From the NCBI GenBank assembly GCA_017312345.1, contig BLAA01000001.1:2046001-2110000 (forward strand): 64,000 nucleotides of DNA, given 5' to 3'. The DNA comes from Candidatus Denitrolinea symbiosum. Lineage in GTDB: Bacteria > Chloroflexota > Anaerolineae > Anaerolineales > Villigracilaceae. The position numbers were made by a program, and so were the translations under genes. Within the stretch, counting starts at the first letter, position 1, and each line of letters begins with the position of its first letter. Positions 1-7,900 of the stretch are shown here, piece after piece. A model generated the notes under the pieces. The model did no database searches. It was given only the letters and a program-made list of their open reading frames with translations, and was not told where the DNA came from.

Positions 1-1571
1 AGCACGATTTCAAGGGCGTCATTGACCTGGTCTCCATGAAGGCGTACATGGCCGACGGGAAGACCGTCGCCGAAATCCCCGCGGACTTGAAAGCCGCGGC
101 GGACGAGGCCCACTTCGCGCTGGCGGAAGCCGCCGCCGAAGGCGAAGACACCCTGTTGGAAAAATACCTCGAAAACGGTTCGCTCTCAGACGAGGAACTG
201 ATCCGCGGGCTGAAGAAAGTCATCCACTCCGGGACGTTCGTTCCGGTCTTCGTGGCAGCGGGCGGACGCGAGATCGGCATCGCCCCGCTCCTGAACGCCA
301 TCGTGGACCTGCTGCCCTCGCCGGCGCAGCGTCCCGAAAAGGCCGCGCAGGGCAGGGACGGCGAGGAGAAGCTGGCCTGCTCCGATTCCGGTCCGCTGGC
401 CGCGTACGTTTGGAAGACGACCGCCGACCCGTTCGTCGGCAAGATGACCTACTTCCGCGTCTACAGCGGTTTGATCCAGGCGGACGCGCGCGTGTGGAAC
501 CAGGCCAAAGGCGCGGAGGAGCGCATGGCGGGACTGCACCTCCAGCGCGGCAAGGAACAGATTCCCGTCAAGGTCGTCCACGCGGGCGACATCGGCTCGG
601 TCTCGAAGTTGACCGTCTCCGCGACGGGCGACACGTTCTGCGACAAGGCGCATCCGTTGACCCTGCCCGCGCCGAAGTACCCGAACGCGCTGTACCGCGT
701 CTCGGTCCATCCCAAGACGCAGGCCGACGCGGCCAAGATCAGCCCGACGTTGACGCGTCTGTGCGAGGAGGATATGACGCTCTCGTGGTACAACGAAAAA
801 TCCACGGGTCAGACCATCCTGCAGGGCATGGGCGACCAGCACATTGACGTGGCGCTGCACCGCGCCCAGTCCAAGTTCCAGGTCGGGCTGGCGACCGACC
901 AGCCGAAGGTGCCGTACCGCGAAGGCATCACGCGCAAAGGCTCGGCCATGTACCGTCACAAAAAGCAGACGGGCGGCGCGGGCCAGTTCGGCGAAGTCCA
1001 CCTGCGGATCGAGCCGCTGCCCGACGCGGACTTTGAATTTACCGACGAACTCGTGGGCATGAACCTTTCCCGCTCGTATCTGGCGCCGATCGAAAAAGGA
1101 ATCAAAGCCACCATGGAGCAGGGCGCGTTCGCGGGTTATCCGATGAACAACGTGAAGGTAATCGTCTTCGACGGCAAGGAGCATCCGGTCGACTCGAAGC
1201 CGGTCGCGTTCGAAATCGCCGGGCGCGAGGCCTTCAAACTCGCGGTGGAGCAGGCGGGACCGGTCCTCTTCGAGCCGATCATGAACGTCCGCATCACCGT
1301 CCCCGACGCGCACATGGGCGACGTGATGAGCGACCTGAACACCCGCCGCGGCCGCGTGCAGGGGACCGAGTCTGAGCGCGGCAGCACCGTCGTCATCGCG
1401 CATGTCCCGCTGGCAGAGATGCTCCGCTACGTGACGCAGATCCGCTCCATGACCGGCGGACGCGGCTACTTCACGATGGAACTTGACCACTACGATACCG
1501 TCCCGCAGCATTTGGCGGCGGGAATCATCGAAGCGCACAAGAAGGAAATGGAAGCGAAGAAGGAAGAGTAA
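1..1571 (+). CDS. Elongation factor G-like translational GTPase, 5'-truncated by window edge
   Basis: Reads in frame from base 3 to the stop at 1569-1571, so only the C-terminal part (about 520 residues) is present; the P-loop and switch regions lie outside the window. What remains is the end of the G domain, the domain II beta-barrel, domain III, domain IV (a GGAGQFGEV stretch about one third of the way from the end) and domain V (MNVRITVPDAHMGDVMSDLN, then a GGRG loop and the ELDHYDTVP end). EF-G catalyses ribosomal translocation. The domain IV sequence resembles the second EF-G-like paralogue of many bacteria more than canonical FusA, but the missing N-terminus prevents a firm choice. A strong intrinsic terminator follows. 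Confidence 0.9.
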   Translation, partial: HDFKGVIDLVSMKAYMADGKTVAEIPADLKAAADEAHFALAEAAAEGEDTLLEKYLENGSLSDEELIRGLKKVIHSGTFVPVFVAAGGREIGIAPLLNAIVDLLPSPAQRPEKAAQGRDGEEKLACSDSGPLAAYVWKTTADPFVGKMTYFRVYSGLIQADARVWNQAKGAEERMAGLHLQRGKEQIPVKVVHAGDIGSVSKLTVSATGDTFCDKAHPLTLPAPKYPNALYRVSVHPKTQADAAKISPTLTRLCEEDMTLSWYNEKSTGQTILQGMGDQHIDVALHRAQSKFQVGLATDQPKVPYREGITRKGSAMYRHKKQTGGAGQFGEVHLRIEPLPDADFEFTDELVGMNLSRSYLAPIEKGIKATMEQGAFAGYPMNNVKVIVFDGKEHPVDSKPVAFEIAGREAFKLAVEQAGPVLFEPIMNVRITVPDAHMGDVMSDLNTRRGRVQGTESERGSTVVIAHVPLAEMLRYVTQIRSMTGGRGYFTMELDHYDTVPQHLAAGIIEAHKKEMEAKKEE

Positions 1572-1606
1572 GGCGGGATATTCTCCCGCCACTACGACGA
1601 AGAACG

Positions 1607-1657
1607 GAACCCCCGTTTTGTCGCCTTTTGCGAAAAACGGGGGTTCTGTTTTTTTCT
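1607..1657 (+). terminator. Intrinsic terminator after the EF-G-like gene
   Basis: A 13-bp inverted repeat (GAACCCCCGTTTT at 1607-1619 and its complement at 1634-1646) is followed by a run of T. A smaller GGCGGG/CCCGCC hairpin sits just upstream at 1572-1590. Confidence 0.9.
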
Positions 1658-1682
1658 GACTAATCTCTGTTCTCTACTTTCT
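1655..1682. repeat. Degenerate period-7 tandem array between convergent genes
   Basis: Four imperfect heptamers in a row (TCTGACT, AATCTCT, GTTCTCT, ACTTTCT) fill the gap between the EF-G terminator and the stop codon of the minus-strand gene. The same period is seen in clearer arrays elsewhere in the window. Confidence 0.5.
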
Positions 1683-2530
1683 CATCCCTTCGGCGAGAAG
1701 AAGAGGTCTTCGACGGGGACGGTGAGCGACATGCGCCGCCCGGTCGTGTCGAAGGTCATCAGCGAGGCGAGGGAGCGCGGCGTCGGGTCGTTCCAGAGCT
1801 GCAGGTTGTCTTTTTGACGCGCCATGTAGTCGGGAAGTTTCGTGAAGTCGTCGTAGGCGTCGCAGAATTCCACGAGGCGGCGGAAGAGTTTCGGCAGGAT
1901 GGTGACGTCCTCCTGGATGGTGCGCGTGTCCCACAGGACGAGGTCGGGGGTGCGGTCAATCGCCCAGATGCCGCGCGCGTCCCCGCGTGCCAGGCGCACG
2001 GCTTTGCGGATCTTGTCCACGAAGACTTTGTCGGTGGTGGTATAGAAGGTGGGGTAGACGAGTCCCTCGCGGGCGAGCAGGTAGTTGACCGATTTCTCGA
2101 GGGGCAGCCGGTCCGAAGTCAGGAGCGAACCGTCGGTCAGTTTGGCCGAGGCGGGAAAGAGCAGGGAGATGGGACGGTCGTAGCGGTCGAGTCCGTCGGT
2201 GGCGATGAATCCCGGCTGGGCGTCGTCCGCGTCCACGATGGTGGCGACGTTCAAACTGTAGCGGACATTCTCGATCCCCAGGAGTTTGAGCAGGCGTTCG
2301 AGCGCGGCGATGGCAAAGGGACGCGGCTGGTGGTAGCCTTCGTAATGCGTCTCGAGGGCGTCTATGGCTTCAATGCGCAGTTGCTTTTTGGCGGCCTTCT
2401 TTTTGCTGGCGCTGTCCCATTGGAAGGCGTCCCAGAGCGCGGGGTTGTCCGCTTCGAAGCGGATCGAGTCGCCGTCGGGCTGATAGCCTTTGACGTGGAA
2501 CCGGCCTTTGATGATCGTGAATTGTGACAT
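1682..2530 (-). CDS. Staphylococcal-nuclease-like (SNase fold) protein
   Basis: About 282 residues. The N-terminal part carries SNase-like signatures: DGDSIRF near residue 20 and LRIEAIDALETHY near residue 55, matching the usual DGDTI ... VRLxGIDAPE pattern, followed by an alpha-helical AxxxLxxLL segment. The rest has a conserved-looking GIWAIDRTPDLVLWDTRTI stretch. The ATG at 2530 is chosen over an upstream start at 2551 because GAGGAG lies 7 nt before it. No signal peptide, so probably cytoplasmic. Some catalytic positions of true SNase (the paired arginines) cannot be placed with confidence, so nuclease activity is inferred. Confidence 0.7.
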   Translation of the reverse strand: MSQFTIIKGRFHVKGYQPDGDSIRFEADNPALWDAFQWDSASKKKAAKKQLRIEAIDALETHYEGYHQPRPFAIAALERLLKLLGIENVRYSLNVATIVDADDAQPGFIATDGLDRYDRPISLLFPASAKLTDGSLLTSDRLPLEKSVNYLLAREGLVYPTFYTTTDKVFVDKIRKAVRLARGDARGIWAIDRTPDLVLWDTRTIQEDVTILPKLFRRLVEFCDAYDDFTKLPDYMARQKDNLQLWNDPTPRSLASLMTFDTTGRRMSLTVPVEDLFFSPKG

Positions 2531-2549
2531 GGGGAATCTCCTCGCTGTC

Positions 2550-2555
2550 ATTATA
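2550..2555 (-). promoter_or_regulatory. -10 box of the SNase-like gene
   Basis: TATAAT on the minus strand, 19 nt before the ATG and upstream of the GAGGAG ribosome-binding site. No good -35 was seen. Confidence 0.5.
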
Positions 2556-2623
2556 GAAGGTTTTGGCGTTATTTTGATTTCGAAAACTTTCTTATTTTTC
2601 TCGTTGATTCGAACGTCAACCAG

Positions 2624-2629
2624 TATACT
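2624..2629 (+). promoter_or_regulatory. -10 box of the lasso cyclase transcript
   Basis: TATACT followed by A, the same heptamer as the -10 box in front of the C25 peptidase gene (4673). A consensus -35 at 17 nt is not evident (TCGTTG at 2601). It would give a leader of about 110 nt before the small ORF at 2748. Confidence 0.45.
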
Positions 2630-2651
2630 ATCAGTAGATCACGAAAACTAC

Positions 2652-2696
2652 GCGTAACTTGCGCTCTCCAGCGCAAATCTGGCGATGGAAACCGCC
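2652..2696 (+). promoter_or_regulatory. Leader motif, copy 1 (shared with 4754-4798)
   Basis: GCGTAACTT at 2652, CCAGCGC at 2668, ATGG at 2685 and AACCG at 2690. The same four blocks occur at almost the same spacing in the leader of the C25 peptidase gene. Around them a hairpin TTGCGC/GCGCAA (2659-2676, loop TCTCCA) and a GGCG/CGCC stem (2681-2696) can form. It may be a structured RNA or a protein-binding region. I do not recognise it as a known riboswitch. Confidence 0.45.
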
Positions 2697-2747
2697 CAAT
2701 ACGCGCTTTCGCTCTACTGACTATCGTCACCGCAAACGGAGGTTGCC

Positions 2748-2795
2748 ATGATCGATCGTCGCCGGTCCTGCTTTCACTGGACGAAGCGCTGGTGA
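2748..2795 (+). CDS. Possible 15-residue leader peptide ahead of the lasso cyclase
   Basis: An ATG at 2748 has a strong ACGGAGG ribosome-binding site 5 nt upstream and opens a 15-codon frame (MIDRRRSCFHWTKRW) that stops at 2793-2795, 3 nt before the cyclase ATG at 2799. The cyclase start itself lacks a good ribosome-binding site, so translational coupling through this small frame is plausible. The peptide is basic and aromatic and has no lasso leader motif. Existence as a gene rests only on the ribosome-binding site and position. Confidence 0.35.
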   Translation: MIDRRRSCFHWTKRW

Positions 2796-2798
2796 AAG

Positions 2799-4613
2799 AT
2801 GAGCGCTTTTGCCGTCATCTTCGAGCGCTCCGGCGCGCCGCTTCAACCCGACGCGTTGGAGCGCCCGATGGAACGATTACGCCATCGCGGCCCCGACGGA
2901 AGCGACACGCTTCGGCAGGGACGCGTCGCGTTCGGCCATTGGCGCTTCTGGACGACGCCCGAGGAGGTCGGCGAACGCCAGCCCCTTCGTCTCGCGGGCC
3001 TGCCCTACATCCTCGTATTCGACGGGCGGCTCGACAACCGTGCCGAACTCCTCGCCGCGCTCCAACTCGAGCGGACGACTTCGGACGCGGCCCTCGTTGT
3101 CCAGGCCTTTGACCGTTGGGGGCGCGGCTGTTTTGCGCGTTTCGTGGGGGAATTTGCCCTCGTCATTTTCGACGAGACGCGCGGCGAATTGACCTGCGCG
3201 CGCGACCCGCTCGGAGAACGCTCCCTCTTCCACGCCTCGCGCGGGACGTTGCTGGCGGTCGCGTCGGAACCCTGGGCGGCCGCGGCTCTCGAGGCCTCGC
3301 CTCCCGCCCTGAGCGAGTCCGCGGCGGCGCATTACTTCGCCCTGCGCGTCCCCTCCGACGGGCAGACTCTCTTCGAGGGCGTGCGCGAACTCCCTCCCGC
3401 CCACATGCTGACCGTCAACGGCGGGACGACTCAACTCCATCGTTATTGGGAGCCGGATCTCTCCAGGAAGATCCGCTTTCGCTCCAACGAGGAATATGCG
3501 GAGGGATTCCGCGCCCTGCTGGAGGAGAGCGTCGGCTGCCGGCTGCGCTCCACGCAGCCGGTGGGGATACTGATGAGCGGCGGGCTGGACTCCACCTCGG
3601 TGGCCTGCCTCGCCGCCCGCATGTCCGCGCCCGCGTCGCTCGCCTCCGTCTCGTACGTCTTCGACGAATTTCCCGATTGCGACGAGCGCCCCTACATCAA
3701 TTCCGTCGCGGAGATGCACGGCCTGCGCTCCATCCAAATTCCGAGCGACGATCTCTGGCCCTACCGCGGCTGGCGCGGCTGGCCGCATAACCCGAGTTGG
3801 CCCGAGGGGAATCCCTACCGCCTCGTAAAGGAGCGCGCCTTCCGCCGGGCGCGCGAGGAGGGATTGGGCGTGATGCTGACCGGCGGCTTCGGCGACGAAC
3901 TCTACAGCGCCGGTGTGGACTGGCTGGCCGACCTGCTGGCCGACGGGCGGTTCCGCGACGCCGCGAGGGAAATGGGCGCGTATCTCCGCGCCGGGGGATT
4001 GCGCTGGACGCTCTCGGCGGATTTCACGCGCCGCCTCGCCCGCCGTCTCCTCGACGCGCTGCCGGGCGGACGCTCCCTCCGCCGCCGCGCCGCGCCGCCT
4101 GAGTGGTTGACGCCGTACGCGCGCGGCCTCCTGCCCGACGACTTGTCGAGCGAATACGGCGTCCGCGAAAACCTGCTGGGATTGTTGTCTGCCCAGGGCG
4201 GTTCCATCGAAGCCTTTCATACCAGCCGTCACAGGCTCGAGTTCCGCCATCCCTACCGCGACCGGCGGTTGGTGGAATTTGCGGCGGCGCTGCCGGGATA
4301 TCAACTCTATTTCCACGGCTACTATAAGATCGTTTTGCGGAACGCGATGCGGGGAATTTTGCCCGAGAAAATTCGCACGCGGCGCATCCCCACCTCGCTG
4401 GTGAAATTTTTTTCCCACGGAATCGCGCGCGAACGGGAGACGATCCGTTCCAACCTGGAATCCGCCTCGGCGCGCTGGGACCGCTTCGTGCGCCCGGACT
4501 GGATGCGTCCGCGCTGGGACGCGGAGGTCAGCCGCGAGGGCGACGGTCCGCACGCGCTCGTCCCGTGGCTGTGCGTCGCGTTCGAAACCTGGCGCGACAA
4601 TATCGGAGATTAG
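2799..4613 (+). CDS. Asparagine-synthetase-like lasso peptide cyclase (C protein)
   Basis: 604 residues with the two-part architecture of AsnB: an N-terminal Ntn-glutaminase-like half (RHRGPDGSD near residue 30) and a C-terminal ATP-pyrophosphatase half with the P-loop SGGLDS at residues 260-265. The N-terminus reads MSAFAVIF, so the Cys2 nucleophile needed for glutamine hydrolysis in AsnB is absent, as in lactam-forming relatives (beta-lactam synthetase, lasso C proteins). Such enzymes adenylate a side-chain carboxylate so that the peptide N-terminus can attack it. A precursor, PqqD-like and B2-like genes lie 5-7 kb downstream, which supports macrolactam formation over asparagine synthesis. 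Separated from its partners by the C25 peptidase gene. Confidence 0.85.
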   Translation: MSAFAVIFERSGAPLQPDALERPMERLRHRGPDGSDTLRQGRVAFGHWRFWTTPEEVGERQPLRLAGLPYILVFDGRLDNRAELLAALQLERTTSDAALVVQAFDRWGRGCFARFVGEFALVIFDETRGELTCARDPLGERSLFHASRGTLLAVASEPWAAAALEASPPALSESAAAHYFALRVPSDGQTLFEGVRELPPAHMLTVNGGTTQLHRYWEPDLSRKIRFRSNEEYAEGFRALLEESVGCRLRSTQPVGILMSGGLDSTSVACLAARMSAPASLASVSYVFDEFPDCDERPYINSVAEMHGLRSIQIPSDDLWPYRGWRGWPHNPSWPEGNPYRLVKERAFRRAREEGLGVMLTGGFGDELYSAGVDWLADLLADGRFRDAAREMGAYLRAGGLRWTLSADFTRRLARRLLDALPGGRSLRRRAAPPEWLTPYARGLLPDDLSSEYGVRENLLGLLSAQGGSIEAFHTSRHRLEFRHPYRDRRLVEFAAALPGYQLYFHGYYKIVLRNAMRGILPEKIRTRRIPTSLVKFFSHGIARERETIRSNLESASARWDRFVRPDWMRPRWDAEVSREGDGPHALVPWLCVAFETWRDNIGD

Positions 4614-4648
4614 GGTGGGGCCGCGATATCTGGATTGGATCTCGTCTC

Positions 4649-4678
4649 TTGTATTTTTCCTCCCATTAACGATATACT
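4649..4678 (+). promoter_or_regulatory. Promoter of the C25 peptidase and lasso A-K-B transcript
   Basis: -35 TTGTAT at 4649-4654, 18-nt spacer, -10 TATACT at 4673-4678. Confidence 0.5.
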
Positions 4679-4753
4679 ACAAACGGGGTTGACGTTACTT
4701 TCCAACGGCGGGCGCTTTCCGCCTTCATAATTGACAGAGGCTTGGAAGCAGGC

Positions 4754-4798
4754 GCGTAACTTTGGGCGCCAGCGCCTGTCGAGCCAATGGCGCAACCG
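4754..4798 (+). promoter_or_regulatory. Leader motif, copy 2 (shared with 2652-2696)
   Basis: GCGTAACTT at 4754, CCAGCGC at 4769, ATGG at 4787 and AACCG at 4794, offsets 0/15/33/40 against 0/16/33/38 in copy 1. Flanking pairings differ (AGCC/GGCT around the last blocks), so similarity is confined to the blocks and their spacing. Confidence 0.45.
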
Positions 4799-4932
4799 GC
4801 TGTCCCGATATGCAGAGCGTTCCTGTCTGCCTGGGCGGCCGGTTTTAAATTATTCTCCCGTGGCCGCGTTCGTCGCTTCAAAGTTCATCCGTTGATTTGC
4901 GCTGCGCGATTCTGTTTTGGAAGGAGAATGCC

Positions 4933-7900
4933 ATGACTGCCGCGAATCGTTTTTCACTTCGGATTCTTGCCGCTGTTATTTTGACGTCGCTCGTGTTCGC
5001 CGCGCTGCCTGCCCGGCCGGTCTATGCCTACGACTGCGCGTGGACCGGCGCGAACGGCTCCGCCTGGAGCGACGCCTCGAACTGGACGGGGTGCGGTGGG
5101 AGCATCCCCAGGACGACCGACACGGTCACGATCCCCGACGCGGCCGTCACGCCAAACGACCCGACGCTGACCGCCGTCGAGACAATTGACGGGCTTACCA
5201 TCGAGAGCGGCGGCATTCTCAACGACGGCGGGAAATCCCTCATAGTCATTGGAACCTCCGTGACGCTGGATGGGACCTGGCTTGGGACGGGATGGCTGAA
5301 TTTAAATAACGCCGGAACCATCACCGTGAACGGCGCCGGCTCCATGGGAAGCGGGACGCGTCTCGCGTTGATCGCTGGGTCGGTCGTATTTCCTGCAACC
5401 GCAAATTTAACCTTTGATCGGATAGACGCGCGCGGGACGGGCCTCGCGGCGACGAACAATGGGACGGTTACGGTGACCGCCGGAGCCATGACCCATAGCG
5501 CCTCCTCCACCGCAACCTGGACCAACGCGGCCGCTTCCGCATTGATCCTGAATACGGGGACGACCAACCCTGCTGTTTCATCCGGGTGGACCTCGATCAC
5601 CAATAACGGCACGCTCACCCTCAATGGCGGAGGGGCTGTTTCCTCCATCGTCAATAATGCTGCGGGAACGCTGAACATCGGCTATACCAGCCAGCCGTCC
5701 ATCACTGCCTTGAATCTCAGCGCGGCCGGCAACACGGTCGTTTATAACCGCGCCGGCGCGCAGACGATCAATGCCGCGGTTACCTACAGCAACTTCGCCA
5801 CAAGCGGAAGCGGGACTAAAACCGCAAATGGGGCGATGACCATCTCCAACGATTTCACGGTTGGCGGAGGGACTGCCTTTACGACTCCCAATAGCGTAAG
5901 CATTGCCGGCAACCTGACGGCGGACGGGACTTTTACCCAGACAGCCGGGACGACCACGTTTACCGGCGGCGGGACGCATACCTTTGCCGGGAACGGCGTT
6001 ATTCAATTCAACAATCTCACGACCAGCAGCCAGACTGTCAACGCCGGCGCGAGCGATCTTCGCATTTTTGACGACTGGACGCATGGAACGGCCGGGGCTT
6101 TCAACGCCCAGACCAGCACGGTCACGTTCAACGGGACAAGTTACCAGTCCCTGCCCAATCCCGCCTATGCGCCATCCTTTTACAACCTGACGATCAACAA
6201 ATCGAGCGGAGGGATGACCACCGGGCGCACCTGGACCGTGACCAATAATTTCGTGTTGACGCTCGGGACCATCGAGCCGGCCGGTAATTCCAGTTTCAAA
6301 AACGTCACGTTGGACGGCGGAACTTTCACCGCGCCGGGCGGCAATATTAACGTCAGCGGGGATTGGACGCAGAACGCCAGCGCCTTCAACGCCGGCAGCG
6401 GCACAGTTGTTTTTAACGGCGCATCCCAGCAAACTCTCGGCGGCTCTGCTGCCACTACTTTCAACAACTTGACCTTGAACAACGCCGCGGGGCTGGCGTT
6501 GAGCGCGGTCAATCCCACCGTCAATGGCGTCTTCACGTTTACCAACGGCCTCGTCGCCACCGGCGCGAACTCGCTCATTCTCGGGACGAGCGGCTCCATC
6601 AGCGGCGCGGGCGCGGGGAAATACGTTTACGGAAATTTGCAGAAGAACTTCAACTCCGGCGCGGGTCAGACCTTCACCTTCCCCGTCGGCGACGCGGCCA
6701 ACTACGCCCCGGCGCAACTTTCCGCGTTCAACGTCTCCTCGGCGGGCAGCCTCGCCGCGTCCACGACAAAGGCGCGCCATCCCGAGTTCATGTCGGCCAA
6801 CATCGGCGACAAATACGTCGAACGCTATTGGACTCTTGCACCGGCCGGCGGACTCGCCGCCAGCGGCTACGACCTCACCGTCACCTTTGCGGCTGGCGAC
6901 CTCGTCGGCTCGCCCAACACCGGCGCCCTCGTCATGCAGAAATACAGCGGCGGCGTGTGGAGCAACCCGTCCGCCAGCTCGTCCACATCCACCACCGTCA
7001 CCGGCAGCGGCTTCACCTCTTTCAGCGACTTCTTCACCGGCGAATCCGGCATCCCCACGCCGGTGACGCTCTCATACTTCCAGGCGATTCGCAGCGGCGG
7101 CGCGGTGTTGTTCACCTGGTCCACCTCCACCGAGACCGGGAACGTGGGCTTCAACCTGTACGGCGGCGGACAGAAACTGAATGAAGAACCGATTCCGTCC
7201 AACGCCACCGACTCGCTGGAGCGGCAGGACTACTCCTACGAAGTCCAAACCGACGCGGACGAGTTCTACATCGAAGACGTGAGCATCAACAACGAGACGC
7301 GGCGCCACGGCCCGTTTGAGATCGGCGAAGAATTCGGGACGCGTCTCGAAGCGGACAAAGTGGACTGGGCGTCCATTACCTCCGCCTCTCGGCCTCAGGC
7401 GAACTTCGCGTCGGTCAACGCGGCGGACGCGCTGACGCTCCGGGTCCGCGAGACCGGGCTGTACCGCGTCGACTACGAACAGATGCGGGCCGCGGGACTG
7501 GACCTGAACGGCGTGCCGTCGGCGGACCTCGTGTTGACGATGAACGGAAAAGCCCAGCCGATCTACGTCTCGACGATGGCGAACTTTGGGCCGGGCGAAT
7601 ACATCGAATTCTACGGCCGCGCGCTGGACACCCTCTACACCGACACGAACGTATACACGCTCAAAGCGCAAAAAGGGAAATGGCCGCGCATCGCGGTGAA
7701 ACTGGCGGCGATCCCGAAGGGCGCGAAACCTGCGGCGACATACAGGGAGACGGCGACGGTCAACAACCAGAAAGGCTACGCCAACTACGCGCCCGGCGCG
7801 GATGCGTGGTACGACACGAGCATGTTGGCCTATACGACCCCCAAATCGTGGGACTTCCAATTCAGCGTGGACGGGGCGGCGAACCTCGCCAAACCGTCGG

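Larger units (their letters stand above)
4614..4932 (+). promoter_or_regulatory. 319-nt spacer and long leader of the C25 peptidase gene
   Basis: No gene is seen here. It holds a promoter (4649-4678), a GGCGGGCGCTTTCCGCC hairpin at about 4714-4730, the second copy of the shared leader motif (4754-4798), and AAGGAG 6 nt before the ATG at 4933. The transcript leader would be about 250 nt, long enough for RNA-based control. Confidence 0.5.

Noticed and set aside
186..1592. 468-codon minus-strand frame opposite the EF-G-like gene
   Set aside because: Shadow frame; EF-G domains are continuous on the plus strand.
2681..2730. Resemblance of GGCGATGG...CCGCC in the cyclase leader to a fluoride riboswitch
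   Set aside because: The downstream GC-hairpin plus UGAUG...CUCCUAC element required for that aptamer is absent, and the second leader copy does not preserve it.
2748..2795. The 15-residue leader frame as a second lasso or other RiPP precursor
   Set aside because: Too short, no YxxPxL leader motif and no acidic residue for a lactam ring beyond Asp3.
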